NCBI GenBank assembly: GCA_030323885.1
Contig: CM059187.1
Location: 90,411,121 to 90,475,120, forward strand
DNA: 64,000 nucleotides
Direction of reading: 5' to 3'
DNA from: Branchipolynoe longqiensis
Lineage: Eukaryota > Annelida > Polychaeta > Phyllodocida > Polynoidae
The notes under the pieces were generated by a model. The model was not told the origin of the DNA and did not search any database. It saw nothing but the letters and a program-made list of their open reading frames with translations. The translations under genes and the position numbers were made by a program. Every line of letters starts with the position of its first letter. Position 1 is the stretch's first letter. Below, piece after piece: positions 1-10,741 of this stretch.

Positions 1-110
1 GGCCGTGTTTTCTTGCAGGGTTGATTCAGTGTGTAAGTTATCAAGCACATGTTGAAACAAAGCTTTATGTGTATTCCAACTATTCGACTTGAAATTAAAT
101 TAAATGTAAT

Positions 111-124
111 CCCCCCCCCCCCCC
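111..124. repeat. poly-C tract
   Basis: This is an uninterrupted run of 14 C. The flanking bases 1-110 hold no gene or repeat that I recognise. Confidence 0.9.
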
Positions 125-140
125 GCAAACTACTGCTTGT

Positions 141-713
141 ATAGACTACATCACGGTTCCGACTGCACATGCGCTGAAAACGGCGTTGGGAGCAAAGCAA
201 AGGCGTACGGCCATTGAGTTTGCCAATATGCGCAGTGAAAAACGTCAGTTTTATTAAAAATTAATAGAAATCCAAAACCCTAACTGTATTATTTTAATAT
301 AATCTTTTTGTCAAACATGTTTTCTATATGTGTTGCAAGCGGTTTGTGCCTAGGTGGTGTGGATAAAATAAAAACATGAATAAAATAAGTAAAACTGACT
401 CTGGCTATGGCTCTAACACTAGTCTGAATGCCTAGATTTTTCTAAATCTAAATGCACATGGCATAAGACGTGCTGATTATATTGATGTAAGTGCAATGCT
501 GGATAACAGATTAATAGGCCCCTATCTTAATTTATTATATATATTTTTTTAGTTGGCATTCTATGTTTCAAACGAGAGCTGAGATGAGCTGAAACTAGCA
601 CATTTCATAGCTGCACCCAGTGTATTAGCATGTGCCATGTGCTTCTGGGGGGGTTGTTTTGCTCTGACGCATCCCACAATGCACCGCGCCGCTGGAACCG
701 TGATATAGTCTAT
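141..713. mobile_element. Inverted-repeat element A1 (core A, ATAGACTA ends)
   Basis: The ends are inverted copies: ATAGACTACATCACGGTTCC on the left and its complement with one change at 694-713. There is no coding capacity. Bases 200-375 carry core A: an A/T-rich stretch with AAAACCCTAACTG, TTAATATAAT, TTTTCTATATGTGTTGCAAG and CCTAGGTGGTGT. The same core recurs in elements at 45087, 58801 and 59863, which have different ends. It looks like a non-autonomous DNA transposon. The family is not identified and the target duplication is unclear. Confidence 0.7.
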
Positions 714-1049
714 TGATTTTCGTTGTTCAAATCCCAGTATCCTGTGCACGGCCTGTGCCAGAGCCTTAAATGATACTTTTCTCAGTTCTTAATTGATGGA
801 TCATTCTCACAATTGTCCCCATCTCGACCCACGTGCATTTTTGACAACTTTTCTTGATCCCCTCAGAACCCATCATACTTCTGGTTTGTCCACCAGAGGG
901 CGCTGACGTATACGAGTGCACACTTATTGGAGCTTTATAGTGCTGATGTATTGGGATGCCATGTCGGTGGCACCAAGACCCAGTTTGCTACTCAGTCACC
1001 TCACCCTCGGATTGAGCTAACTAGTCCTCGAAGCTGAGAGCAAGAAATG
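714..1049. other. Unassigned spacer
   Basis: No ORF, RNA gene or repeat is recognised here. It separates two inverted-repeat elements. Confidence 0.5.
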
Positions 1050-1284
1050 AAGAGTTCAGGTGCAAAACCACGTAAACAGCAATCCAAAAATGTAATTTAA
1101 ATACAAGACGTTTACATGAAAATAATTTAAATTCTCATTAATTCCCCTTTTTATATGATCACATCATTATGGAGCAATGGACAGAAAAGTAGGAATATAA
1201 GAAATTCAATGTTTTGGTGGTTTGATTCCAATGTTTATCTCCATTTTTGGATTGGCATTTACGTGGCTTTGCGCCTGCACTCTT
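1050..1284. mobile_element. Inverted-repeat element E1
   Basis: The termini are inverted repeats of about 38 bp: AAGAGTTCAGGTGCAAAACC at the left, and the complement of AAGAGTGCAGGCGCAAAGCC at the right. Both continue into CACGTAAA and GCAATCCAAAAATG. The 235-bp element is non-coding. A second copy in the opposite orientation lies at 22501-22734. Confidence 0.75.
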
Positions 1285-2424
1285 CAAATATAAATCTTAG
1301 AAAGTCTTTGATATGACTCGGCAGGGATTGGTTCCCCGTGAGCCAGTCCAGTTGTCAGCCAGAGAGTGTATTCATGAATGCGTCTGAATATCTTGTTTGA
1401 TCCACTATTGACACTGATTCAAATGGATGCATGCATAGCGGAACTGCTCACTCTGTGCCTTATGTTCACATATAACCGAGGGATAATCCGTACTTTTCCT
1501 GATAAGTGGGTTCATGGAAGGGCTATGGATATCAGTACAACAGTTTCATGGGACCTTCTCACGTAGGACACCAACACTAAAATGTCTGGAATGAGTGGGA
1601 AACACTCAATAAGGTTCATTGCTGGGCACGGGGATAGCGAAGCTGACACACCCCACTCCCCCCCCCCCTGCCATGTGGGTGGGGCTTCCCGGGGGGCGGG
1701 GGGGGGGGGGGGGGGGGGGGGGGGCGAGGGGGGAAGCCAACCACCAAGGGAGGTGTCACACACACACATTCAGACCCCTCCCTCACACATCAACCAATCA
1801 AAACACGCAATCAGCAACACACCTCCAACCTGATCGACCAATCAGATCACAACATAATCTGGAGCCCAGGACTCCAACACCCGGAATCGTCAGGCGACAA
1901 CAGCCTCTCCAACTGACCACATCTATAAACACCTTATTCACCCACCCACCCTCCCACACCTGCTCAATGATTGGCACAACCAATTGAAACATAACAAACA
2001 ACAATTACAAAAGACTCATAAAATTAATACAAAAATACATTCACAATTGACTTTTCATAATACCAACAAATTGACAACCATGCAATTCACAAATCAAGCT
2101 GGTAAAACATTTAACCATGATTAAATTATAAATGATTAACATTTCTAATCACTCATTTAAACTATTTTGATCTAAATTTCCTTTTCAAATGTATAAAATT
2201 TACTCTGCTATGTTGCGTTTCATATGTTCTCATGTTTCATCTCATACCATGAACTGATCACTGTCCTCTGATAACAAACACTCAATGAATGTTGGGGTGG
2301 AGGCGCCCGAATAAAAGCCATGTCTTCCCAAACCTCAGCTTCCACGTCATCTGTGCCCAAGAGCAATGACGATGGGGATGTCAACGATTGGTGTATTGGG
2401 GTGTTACGGCCTAACACAGTCTAA
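1285..2424. other. Unassigned region with a poly-G tract
   Basis: The only clear feature is a G-rich run at 1691-1731, including 27 uninterrupted G at 1698-1724. The Gly/Pro-rich ORFs crossing it are products of the homopolymer. From 1734 to 2424 the sequence is AT-rich and I recognise nothing. Confidence 0.5.
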
Positions 2425-2683
2425 GGTCTCAAGATGGGCACCGACTTGTCATGTGTGCCCGGATGGCGACTTATAGTGATGCCCTGCTGGAAGACCAGGC
2501 AACCGGTGCCATCCATGACATGATATATCACTCAGTCGCATTATTCCGATACTGAGCAACCCAAACCGTGCCCTATCGCTATGCATGTAAAGGATCAGAC
2601 AAAGTAGGGAAGATATTAATTGCTATACGTTTTGGTTTGTTCTCGGCTGGGATTAAAACCCACGATCTTCCGAACAGGACAGC
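2425..2683 (-). mobile_element. SINE1, old diverged copy
   Basis: This follows the SINE1 body in order on the minus strand (GATATATCACTCAGTC, ATTCCGATACTGAGC, a B-box remnant near 2650-2675) with many substitutions. The next SINE1 copy begins at 2685 and truncates it. Confidence 0.6.
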
Positions 2684-2684
2684 T

Positions 2685-3040
2685 GGTTGGTTAGTTGGTA
2701 GTTGGAGTTGTACATCCTGGCAACATCTAAGGTCATATCAGGATGGATACCGACTTGTGACAGTGCGCACTCATTGCGAATTTATAGTTCTGCCCCACTG
2801 GGAGACCAGACCAACAGTAGGATGACCTGATATCCCACTCAGTCACATTATCCTGACACTATATCTGACACTTGTCATATCATAATACTGCCGAGCACCT
2901 ATACCATTTATACTTGTCGACATTATGTAGTGCGACAAGTATAAATTGTGTAAATCATTGGTTTGTCTCGACCGGGAAGTAAACTCTCGACCTTCCGACC
3001 GGGAGGAATGCGCTCTACCGATTCGGCCACCGCGTCCGGT
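2685..3040 (-). mobile_element. SINE1 (tRNA-derived), tail type alpha, with internal foldback
   Basis: This is a full-length tRNA-derived SINE read on the minus strand. The RNA polymerase III A box is at the high-coordinate end (complement of CCGATTCGGCCACCGCG, about 3020-3036) and a degenerate B box lies near 2985-3000. The shared body runs to a tail ending GTTGGAG and CATCCTGGCAACATC. It differs from other copies by an inverted duplication at 2906-2946 (see findings). Confidence 0.85.
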
Positions 3041-3249
3041 GATGAACCCGAGTGTTTCCTGGCAACGGACCGGTTTGTTCTTCCGCTGAGAGGGGCCTTT
3101 TATTGCTTTAACAGAATCTGCCCATTAGGGGCGTAATCGATTAATCAACTCGGGTCACCCGAGCTACTTTTTGGCGTGTCGAATAATCAAATACGCTTCT
3201 CCACGCTCGAGGTGAAAAAAATGGTGGCTTAATCCAAAACCTTTTTTTT
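3041..3249. other. Unassigned spacer
   Basis: No feature is recognised. It ends in an A/T run next to the SINE2 tail. Confidence 0.4.
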
Positions 3250-3500
3250 TTTTGAATAACCAATAAAACTACAGGAAGTGTGAACACTTATTTGTCTCTC
3301 ATTTGTGTTTGTTTTCGGTACAATAGTTGTCCCAAGCAGGGGAAATCCCAGTCACAGACGACTGGTCTTCCCCACTCCACTGCTGGTCGATAGAAAGCCT
3401 GAGCCTACACTTTTACCGACCCAAGGGATTTTTAACCTCCCACACCACATAGACATGGTATGAGAGCAACCGGCCTTTGATGACACTGTAAGTTATACAC
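3250..3500 (-). mobile_element. SINE2, head-truncated copy
   Basis: This is the body and 3' part of SINE2: GGGGAAATCCCAGTCACAGA, GATTTTTAACCTCCCACACC, GATGACACTGTAAGTTATAC. The tRNA-like head is absent, as expected for 5' truncation during retrotransposition. Confidence 0.8.
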
Positions 3501-3769
3501 ATTTAGCAATTAGCAGGGGGCCTAATTAGGGAGGCTAAAGACGATTTGCTACCCAAACAATACCCAAGCATATTTACTAGGTATATTACATCAATAGTTT
3601 GAGATTCTATATTACTATGGTGTGTGTTTCTAATGCTTCTTTCATCGGAATGTTGCCTTCGATAATGTTAGATCACTAAAACTGGTATTTGAAGTTAGCA
3701 TATTTGATCGCAAATTCATGTTGTGTCCGTAACCCAGCTTCCCAACATTTTTCCAATAAGGGCTACGAA
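3501..3769. other. Unassigned spacer between two SINE2 copies
   Basis: No ORF or known repeat is seen. Confidence 0.4.
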
Positions 3770-4106
3770 AGAAACTCCTTTTTTTCTTCTTTTTTTGTTG
3801 GTCCATTAGTTGTTTAAGCAGGAGAAATTTCAGTCATAGACGACTGGTCATCTTCATTCCACTGCTGGTCGATAGAAAGCGCGAGCCTACACTTTTACCG
3901 ACCCAAGAGATTTTTAACCTCCCACACCACATAGACATGGTATGCTGAGAGCAACTGGCCTTTGATGATGCTGTAAGTTATACACAGCAGTGGAAATCTA
4001 AATTGGCAGAGCTGGGGGCACGGGGAATTGAACCACCGACCCTCAGATTAGGAGTCTGACCTAGAAAACAGTCAGACACTCTATAACCACTCTGCCACAG
4101 AGAACG
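3770..4106 (-). mobile_element. SINE2, full-length (Leu/Ser-tRNA-like head)
   Basis: The complete element is on the minus strand. At the 5' end (about 4025-4106) the complement reads GGCAGAGTGGTTATAGAGTG (A box), then a long variable arm (AGGTCAGACTCC region), then GGTGGTTCAATTCC (B box). The long variable arm fits a class II tRNA ancestor (Leu or Ser). The body ends in a T/A-rich tail near 3770. It is a SINE head rather than a functional tRNA gene because the body follows without a terminator. Confidence 0.85.
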
Positions 4107-4349
4107 CCTTCAAGTTCATTTTACCAGTATAACAGAATAACCCCCCACCCCCACCCGCCCCCGCCTGGACAACTACTTTGTAGTGTTTAATCCATTATTT
4201 TCAAGTGTTTAATCCATTATTTTCAAACTACAGCATTAATGTTGCATTCATATGTGTGTATGGTGTACAACTATGATTAGAATGACAGTTTTAAAACACT
4301 GTAATTAATATTCCAGGTGGGGGGGGACTTATCCAGGGTAGGGGGGACT

Positions 4350-4404
4350 TAACAGGATAAGTCCCCGGAGGGGGGGGACTTGTCCGCGGCAACTTATCCT
4401 GTTA
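4350..4404. other. 13-bp inverted repeat in a G-rich patch
   Basis: TAACAGGATAAGT at 4350-4362 is the exact complement of ACTTATCCTGTTA at 4392-4404. The loop contains GGGGGGGG. Two further partial copies of GGGGGACTTATCC or GGGGGACTTAAC precede it. The function is unknown. Confidence 0.6.
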
Positions 4405-4689
4405 CACAGGCATGGGGCAGGAAGCCACCCACACTGGCCGAGCAGATGAACCATTAGTGAATGGGTGTGGTCTTACGTCCTAGCAATATGTGAGGTCTGA
4501 AACATTTTTTTTAACATTTAGACATTTTGTATTCACAATTTCCATACATAGTCTACAAACATAAACTAACCTGTTTACAATAGAAAGTGTAGGGACAGTG
4601 TAACCATTAATGGTTGTCTTCTTACTGCCCCTTATAACCTAAAATAATAGGTAAAACAAAATCATGAGCCCTGCAGCTAATACACAAAT

Positions 4690-4990
4690 AACCTACAGCA
4701 GAACGACTAGCCGCGTGTGACAGTGTGTTGTTCATGGTGGTTATATAGTGCTGCCCCCGTTGAGATACCGTGGCATTGGCACATTTATGTGATATGCTAT
4801 TTAGTGGCGGTATCCTGACACTGAGCCGAGCAGTCGCTCTTTGCACGAACACATCCGGTGGCTGAAAATATACTTGGCTGGTGAATTTCCGGCCTGGCTG
4901 CGATCTGACACCAGATTGTGGTCCAGGCGCCATAATTGGGATTCCCACATATTCACTCCCTCCATGTAACTCAGCACTGGGTTTTTTTTT
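4690..4990 (-). mobile_element. Divergent SINE sharing only the SINE1 central domain
   Basis: Bases 4715-4830 follow the SINE1 centre in order: GTGACAGTGTG, CATGGTGGTTATATAGTGCT, GCCCC, then GGTATCCTGACACTGAGC. The flanks (both the tRNA-head side and the tail side) do not match SINE1. A 129-residue minus-strand ORF across it has no recognisable domain and is probably fortuitous. Confidence 0.45.
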
Positions 4991-5044
4991 CTGTTTCTTC
5001 TTTAACAACAAATTAAATAGGACATAAGTAATCGCTGAAAGTTT

Positions 5045-5330
5045 GCTTGTTTGTTTGTTGGAGTATTATGTCCTGGCAACATCTAAGGGCATATCATGAC
5101 GAGTACCGATTTGTGACAGTGCACACTCATGGTGTCTTTATAGTGCTGGCCCACTGGGAAATCAGGCCGCCAGCACCCTGATCCGATATCCCACTCAGTC
5201 ACATTATCCTGATACTGAACCAACCAGTCCCTGCCCTATCATAATAATGCCAAACGGCAAGCTAGGAAGGGACAAGTATCAATTTTAAAGTCATCGGTTT
5301 GACTCCCCCAGGAACCGGGATGCTGTCACT
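5045..5330 (-). mobile_element. SINE1, tail type alpha, head lost
   Basis: The body runs from the GTTGGAG and GTCCTGGCAACATCTAAGG tail to AAAGTCATCGGTTTGACTC. The tRNA-like head beyond about 5325 is missing. Confidence 0.85.
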
Positions 5331-5439
5331 TAAGTGTCAGGGTTGTCACTATAATGCATCTTACTTTATTGTTAATTGCCCTGGGTTCCCTTCTATGTCG
5401 CGAGAACTGATTAATAATTTCTTTTTTTATAACTGGCTA

Positions 5440-5630
5440 ACTTTGGAATGTTTTTTAATTGAAATCAGGCCAAACTAATGTTGGTTTGTATGTCGAAATT
5501 CTGACACCATAGCCTTCAGTAGTAACAGGCTGTATTACATTGACTGTCAGTGCTATTATATGGAACAGCAAACGCTGAACAATTGCACTAATATCTAAGT
5601 TGGATATGTAGGATCAAATCTAGGTAAGTG
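5440..5630. mobile_element. Fragment of TTAA-element family D
   Basis: It contains family-D landmarks in order: GGCTAACTTTGGAATG, TTCTGACACCATAGCCTTCA, GTAACAGGCTGTATTACATT and a diverged end. It lacks both termini. Confidence 0.5.
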
Positions 5631-5697
5631 TTTTTGCTTCGAAAACATTCATTGAGTCTGATCGGTACTTGGATGGGTGACAATCTGGTATTGTGGT

Positions 5698-6240
5698 CAT
5701 CATCATCATGCTGTCGGTCGCGATGCGACAAAGACTGATTTCATTACTTGAGTGCTGCTCTCCATTTAATTGTCAGTAGTTGTGTTGTGTTGTGTTGTGT
5801 TCCTCCTAGCTGATTTTCCACTGTCGACAGAAGATGAGCTCGAGCAGCATGGTCCTTGGTAACCCGGGCGACGACCGAGCATGTATGGTGTTTTGTGCGG
5901 TTGTACATTTCATGAAAGCTGCCTGCAAAAGTGTTGAAGTGCTGCTGGCTTTTGCAAGTTACCAGCGGCACTCTCTCGGGGAGCAAATAGAGGTTTCACA
6001 CTGACAAGAACATGTCCAGACATGCAAAACTATCTGTCCCTGCAGTGGCTGGTTGGGAGAGTTCCATACATCAACCGCCCTTGATGCTGCCACAGTGACT
6101 TGGTTTTCTGTTCAGGGTTTGCTCCCTTCGCCTTTGGTTCTGTCAAAAACCTGTACCACAAGGCAGTGGTTTACAGCTCTGCAGGGCAGGGGTGTCAAAC
6201 TCCCTGAGGTATTGCAATACCTTCATACACATTGTGGTCA
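5698..6240 (-). mobile_element. RTE-like LINE derivative, non-autonomous (no coding core)
   Basis: On the minus strand this joins the 5' untranslated region of an RTE-like LINE (5920-6240, matching 63225-63560) to its 3' terminus (5698-5765, ending GCGACCGACAGCATG plus an ATG/TGA-rich tail). The endonuclease and RT are absent; about 150 bp of other sequence with a (TTGTG)n run lies between. The larger relative at 62755 keeps part of the endonuclease, so the two represent successive internal deletions. Mobilisation in trans by a full-length LINE is inferred. Confidence 0.7.
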
Positions 6241-6254
6241 TAGGTGTTAGCAAA

Positions 6255-7040
6255 GATCCTATAACACTTAGACGGCTCATTCCCTATCTCTCCAATGGTA
6301 TTGTAAATTTTGCAGTGCCATCTTTTGGTGGGTTTGATCAGCCGGGCTGCTGGCTGGTGTTTCAGCTGTAAACACATAGGCCTAAAAGGCGAGAGGGTGA
6401 GTTTAAAATTTTAAAAAGAGAGATTGCCTGTCATTTGGATTTAACCGATGTTGCACCTACTGCCTGGTCCTCACCTCCCTCTGCCCCACCCTCCCTCATT
6501 CCTCTGCCCTCCCCCACTCTCTCCCCCTCCCTCCCCCGCTCCCGCCCTCCGCTCCCTCCGACCCTCCCTCCTCCCGGCTTCACCGCCCTTCCCCCTCTCT
6601 CCCCCTTCCTCCCCTTCACTCACTCCCCTTCCATCCCCCTCCCCTCCTCCCTCCCTCCTCCGGCCTCACCACCCTTCCCCTCCCCTCCCTCCTTCCATCC
6701 CCCCTTCCCTCTCCCTATTTTCCTCCTCATCCACCTTACCCAGCACTCTCACACCACACCTGCCTCCCCTCCCTCTTCCTCTCACCACAGACCCTATACC
6801 ACCAACACACGCATACCTATCCCCCCCCCACATCCCTAAACCCCACCACATGCCTAAACCCCCACCACATCCCTAAACCCCCACCACATCCCTAAACCCC
6901 CACCACATCCCTAAACCCCCACCTACATAGCGAGAGCAGGGTTTTTTCTGACACTCCAATGCTATTCAAATGACCAAACCCACCACCTGGTGCGCTGGCT
7001 GTTCTCTTGATTACACAGTACAGGCTGAGTGAGCCATCGC
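6255..7040. mobile_element. Inverted-repeat element F1 with CT-rich interior and minisatellite
   Basis: The ends (ACTTAGACGGCTCATTCCC near 6267 and GAGTGAGCCATCGC near 7027) match the ends of element F2 at 9601-9951, as do the inner flanks (GGTGGGTTTGATCA at 6329, CAAACCCACCACCTGGTGCG at 6976). Between them lie a C/T-only tract (about 6475-6800) and a 20-bp minisatellite (6825-6925). The Pro/Ser-rich ORFs on the plus strand are translations of the CT tract. Confidence 0.6.
6825..6925. repeat. 20-bp minisatellite, about 5 copies
   Basis: Copies of CATCCCTAAACCCCCACCA run head to tail. The complement, TGGTGGGGGTTTAGGGATG, is also a frequent unit of the 36060-38715 array. Confidence 0.9.
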
Positions 7041-7289
7041 AGATATTTACACACATTAGCAGATATTTACACACATTATTTTACTTTTTTTTAATTCTTT
7101 TTTTATTGATACGGTATTTATTCTGCCGATAGCGATTAAGCTCCTTTGAGGGTGCTTGTTTTCGTCACTGGACAGCTATGAAGCTGGTTTGATGTGTATA
7201 TTTTTATTTTTTAATCTTAGTTTCTACGCTAATTAAGGTCGATTTTTGGGGGGGATTTTTTTATTGAAATGGTCATGAAAATATGATAA
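7041..7289. other. Unassigned spacer
   Basis: AT-rich with homopolymer T runs. No gene is recognised. Confidence 0.4.
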
Positions 7290-7440
7290 GTGGGAGAAAT
7301 TGCCTAGAGCAGGATTTCAGCCATACCTTTTGCCATTCCAGGACTAGTGTGCTAACCAGTACACTACCTAGGCTACCTGATGCAATCACCCTATCCACGC
7401 TGTAGTAGTCTGCACTGACCTCTCAGGAAAGGAACAATAT
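7290..7440 (-). mobile_element. SINE3, minus-strand copy
   Basis: The complement carries a tRNA-like head: AGGTAGCCTAGGTAGTGTAC, then GGTTAGCACACTAGTCC, with a degenerate B box. It is related to the clearer plus-strand copy at 7678. Confidence 0.65.
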
Positions 7441-7677
7441 TTCCAATTTTCATCACCCCCACAACACCGGTGCAATGACCATAATCGTGTACAAGCTACA
7501 CACTGTACGATTTTTTAACCTACCCTGTGTATGTATATATGTCAGTGTATTGCCCGTATGTATGTAATTGTAAGCAGTACATGACCATTTAAAAGACTTA
7601 CAATTCCAGGGGGACGAGTGTAGTAGTCGGAGCTGACCTCTCATGCAAGGACAGGTGGGCATGGGTAGGGTGGTGAC

Positions 7678-7925
7678 ATCAGGGAGCCTAGGTGGTGTAA
7701 TGGTTAGCACACTGGCCAAAAATGCAAGAGATGTGGGTTCGAATCCCGCTCTAGGTGCAATATTTCCCATTTTCATCACCCCTGCAACACACGCCTACCT
7801 GTCTATGTGACTCCTTGCCTGAGAGGGCAGTGCAGTTGTATATCCCTCCCCTTTGACTCCTGGCCACAGCCATATTATGTAAATATACTGGAACCACTTT
7901 GCCTTTGGCAATAATGTACTGACAT
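7678..7925 (+). mobile_element. SINE3, full head, plus strand
   Basis: The head reads GCCTAGGTGGTGTAATGGTT (A-box region) and GTGGGTTCGAATCCC (B box, about 7733-7747). It is followed by a body with TATTTCCCATTTTCATCACC and CTATGTGACTCCTTGCCTGA. A 108-residue minus-strand ORF here is the familiar false translation of a tRNA-like head. Confidence 0.8.
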
Positions 7926-8615
7926 AAAACTTCCCCCAGGATCAATAATATATCGCTATTGTATTGACCCGTCTACCGCATAACGATAATTTCTTTTATT
8001 TTTTTACTAAATGTATTTTATTCACCGAATAATGTCTTTTGAGCAGAGCACTGGTCTTCCGGCTGTTCATTACAATTTGTTGGTACATAAATGCAATATC
8101 AGTTGCAATAATAACCACATGAAAATCCTGTTCGATAATAGAAGCATAATATAAATTGATTATTAGTTGTAATAGTAACTAGATACAATTCCAGTTCAAC
8201 GTATGTATTATGCACTTGGTGAGCATTCATCACATGGTATTGCATAATTCTAGAATTGGTTTTAAACACTTCTTTCTTCCTTTGCTTTCTCTCACCTTTT
8301 TTTCAAAAAGATATAACATATCTCCAATAAACATATATATATTATATTGTAAATATGCAAATCAGGGGATCCAATCACAAATACCAAATGTGAGAAACCT
8401 GCCCATTTTGAATCCCGTCACAAGTGTTCCGTATTGTGTGGCCTAATGATGGGATCGGAAGTTTGAAAATGCAGTGGGGACTTACATCAGACAGGTTTTA
8501 TGTCAATTTAAAGGAAAATGTTAGGTAATAGGTTTTGAAAGAAGGTGTAGTAGGGGTGGGGTAGGGGTGGGAAGGGGATCAGCATGCAGGGCTGTGTAGT
8601 GCATTTGAGAACATT

Positions 8616-8646
<31 letters not shown>

Positions 8647-9010
8647 GTATATGTATGTACAAGGGTCAGGGCAAGGATGGCCTTTAGAATACCTATAACT
8701 GTGTAGGTGTCAGACAGGCCTGTTGTATTTTCATTAAGTTTTTAAATTCAAGGAGACCTGTGGACCATCTTGTTCTCACTGGAAGTTTATTCCATAATGT
8801 GCCACCGAAGTTTATTCCATAATGTGCCTCTGTCTGGTTACTCTGTTTGTATGGTCAACATATTGTTCATCATTGGATCTTTTATACATGAGCGTGAGGA
8901 GATGTGTGTCCCTCCTTTGGCTAAGGTAACTAGCTGACTTGTGCTTTAGCATGCATTTCCTTTAAAGACAGGTTTGTTTCTCGATAGACAGTTTTAAGTG
9001 CCCTGTTTTG
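7926..9010 (-). mobile_element. CR1/Jockey-like LINE, 3' end (copy 2)
   Basis: Minus-strand translation of 8985-8680 gives the C-terminal part of a LINE ORF2: an ALKTVYRETN segment, THLLTLMYKRSNDEQYVDHT, then LWNKLPVR and LEFKNLMKIQ, with stops and frameshifts. The 3' untranslated region (about 7985-8090) contains TTCACCGAATAATGTCTTTT and CACTGGTCTTCCGGC, shared with copy 1 at 9021. An AT microsatellite lies at 8618-8650. It is inactive; RT motifs upstream are not present in this copy. Confidence 0.75.
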
Positions 9011-9600
9011 AAACCTTTTTTTTTTTTGTGTAAATATAGTTTATTCATTGAATAAAGTCTTTTGTCAGCGCCGTGGCACTGGTCTTCCAGCCATGTGACA
9101 ATACAGTTATTTACAATATATGCAGCTAGCCCAAATCAGCTGAACTAACAATATCAAACATTCAAAGGCTTACATATGGTATAGTTTGACAATTCACATA
9201 CAAAAATAGCAGTTATATGTTGTATTCCTACACACTTGATACATACATGTGTATTGATTAGACCTTTACATTTCGGAGTGGTTAGGTACATAGTTTTCCT
9301 TCATAGGTTTGTATGCCTACTATGTTGTGAATTGCAAAACTATCATGTTGTTGGAGTTAACATTTTGAGATGGAGTGAGTGTTAGTAGAATAGTTTGTTT
9401 ATTCTGTTAGATAGAGTGTGGTTAGCTTATAGGGTTATGCTTAAAAGGTTAATACCTCAGGTGTGTTTTTTGACTACATGAAGTAGTTTGAGTAAGTAGG
9501 TTGTCAGTAATGATGGGATAAACAATGCTTGGAGGATTGTATGTTTCAGTCATTTAGTAGTCTAGTACAGACTTTATTAGTGTCTATGTTTGTACAAAGA

Positions 9601-9951
9601 CCCCATAATACCAAGACAGCTCACTCAGCCTGTACTGTGTAATCAAAATGATCAAACCCACCACGTGGTGCGCTGGCCGTTCCCCGGCTAAACAGATGCC
9701 ACAATATATGCACAAATGAATATATGAATGTGAAAGCTGTGTGACGATGGCGACGATGATGTGTGCCTGTTCATAGCAATCCGATATTGATGTGTATTCA
9801 CGCTTACCCGCCTCATGCATGATATAACCGTATGTGTTTACATGTGAAACACCAACCAGCAGCTGGGTCAATCAAACCCACTACAAGGTGGCACCGCAAA
9901 ATTTACATCACATGGGAGAGATAGGGAGTGAGCCGTCCCAGTACCATAGGG
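9601..9951. mobile_element. Inverted-repeat element F2
   Basis: The termini are inverted: CCATAATACCAAGACAGCTC at the left and the complement of CTATGGTACTGGGACGGCTC at the right. Internal palindromic phrases such as CCACGTGGTGCGCTGG match element F1. It is non-coding and inserted in the 3' region of LINE copy 1. Confidence 0.65.
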
Positions 9952-10528
9952 CCCCCGGTCTATAGCAATACTACCAGACTGATACACCTTTCCAAATTTG
10001 GCAAATAATTTGTACGGTGGATAACTTGGTTTGTTGGCAGCAGGCAAAGGAGCGCGTGGGAGGGGGCAGGGTGGCCATAGGTGCTTATAATAGATAGCTA
10101 ATTAAATATGGTGACCTCATCACTAGGCCTGTAGAAGGGCCTGATTGGCTTGGTGAAATCTTACCAGGTTCTTGAATTCTAGTTGTGTTTGTGCATGTCT
10201 AATTCTGACTGGGAGTTCATTCCATAATTTGCTGCCTTTGTAATTTGTTTTCTTGTTGTTTTGTCAGCAGTCCATATATTAAATCATTGTAGTCAATTAT
10301 TGGAAGAATAGTGGCTTTATATAGTAACAGGGCTGTATTTTTCTGAAAAGTTGTCATTTTTATGGCTATCATTTGATTAAGTCTTGAGAGTTGTCAATTA
10401 CCATTTAGTGTAGAACCGAGTGTGGTCCCTAAATATTTGTATATGCCTACCTCATTCAATACTGCATCACCCAAATGTAAATTGATAGGTTGTGCTCTGG
10501 ATATTTTTACTTTGGTTGCAAAAATTAT

Positions 10529-10741
10529 TTATTCAGATTTCTTTGAATTAATTGTCTGTTTATTTTCCTTACACCAGATGTTTACCTTAGCTAGTACATC
10601 CTCAACTACCTCTGCTGCAGATTCAAAGTTTGATCTATGGACTGTGAGGGCCGCATCATCAGCAATCAGTATGAACATGGCCTCATTTGTTACCAAGGGC
10701 AAGTCATTAATGAATATGAGGAAGAGTAGTGGCCCAAGCAT
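10529..10741 (-). pseudogene. Reverse transcriptase palm fragment of LINE copy 1
   Basis: A 70-codon open stretch begins in the [14 protein letters not shown] motif (RT block 4). It contains IADDAAL, equivalent to the FADD catalytic box, and the following [18 protein letters not shown] (block 6). The catalytic aspartate pair is intact, but the first residue of the FADD box is I. The remaining RT lies in other frames either side. Together they show a decayed LINE ORF2, not a host gene. Confidence 0.85.

Noticed and set aside
1582..1987. Gly-rich ORFs around the poly-G tract
   Set aside because: They are homopolymer artefacts that are open in several frames.
4622..5011. Minus-strand 129-codon ORF as a host gene
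   Set aside because: It overlaps the SINE1 central-domain copy and has no recognisable domain, intron signals or coding bias.
6435..6876. Plus-strand Pro/Ser/Leu-rich ORFs of 134 and 142 codons
   Set aside because: They are translations of a C/T-only low-complexity tract, open in more than one frame, with no domain.
7453..7779. Minus-strand 108-codon ORF containing RAGFEPTS
   Set aside because: This peptide is a well-known artefact of translating a tRNA-like B box; it overlaps SINE3.
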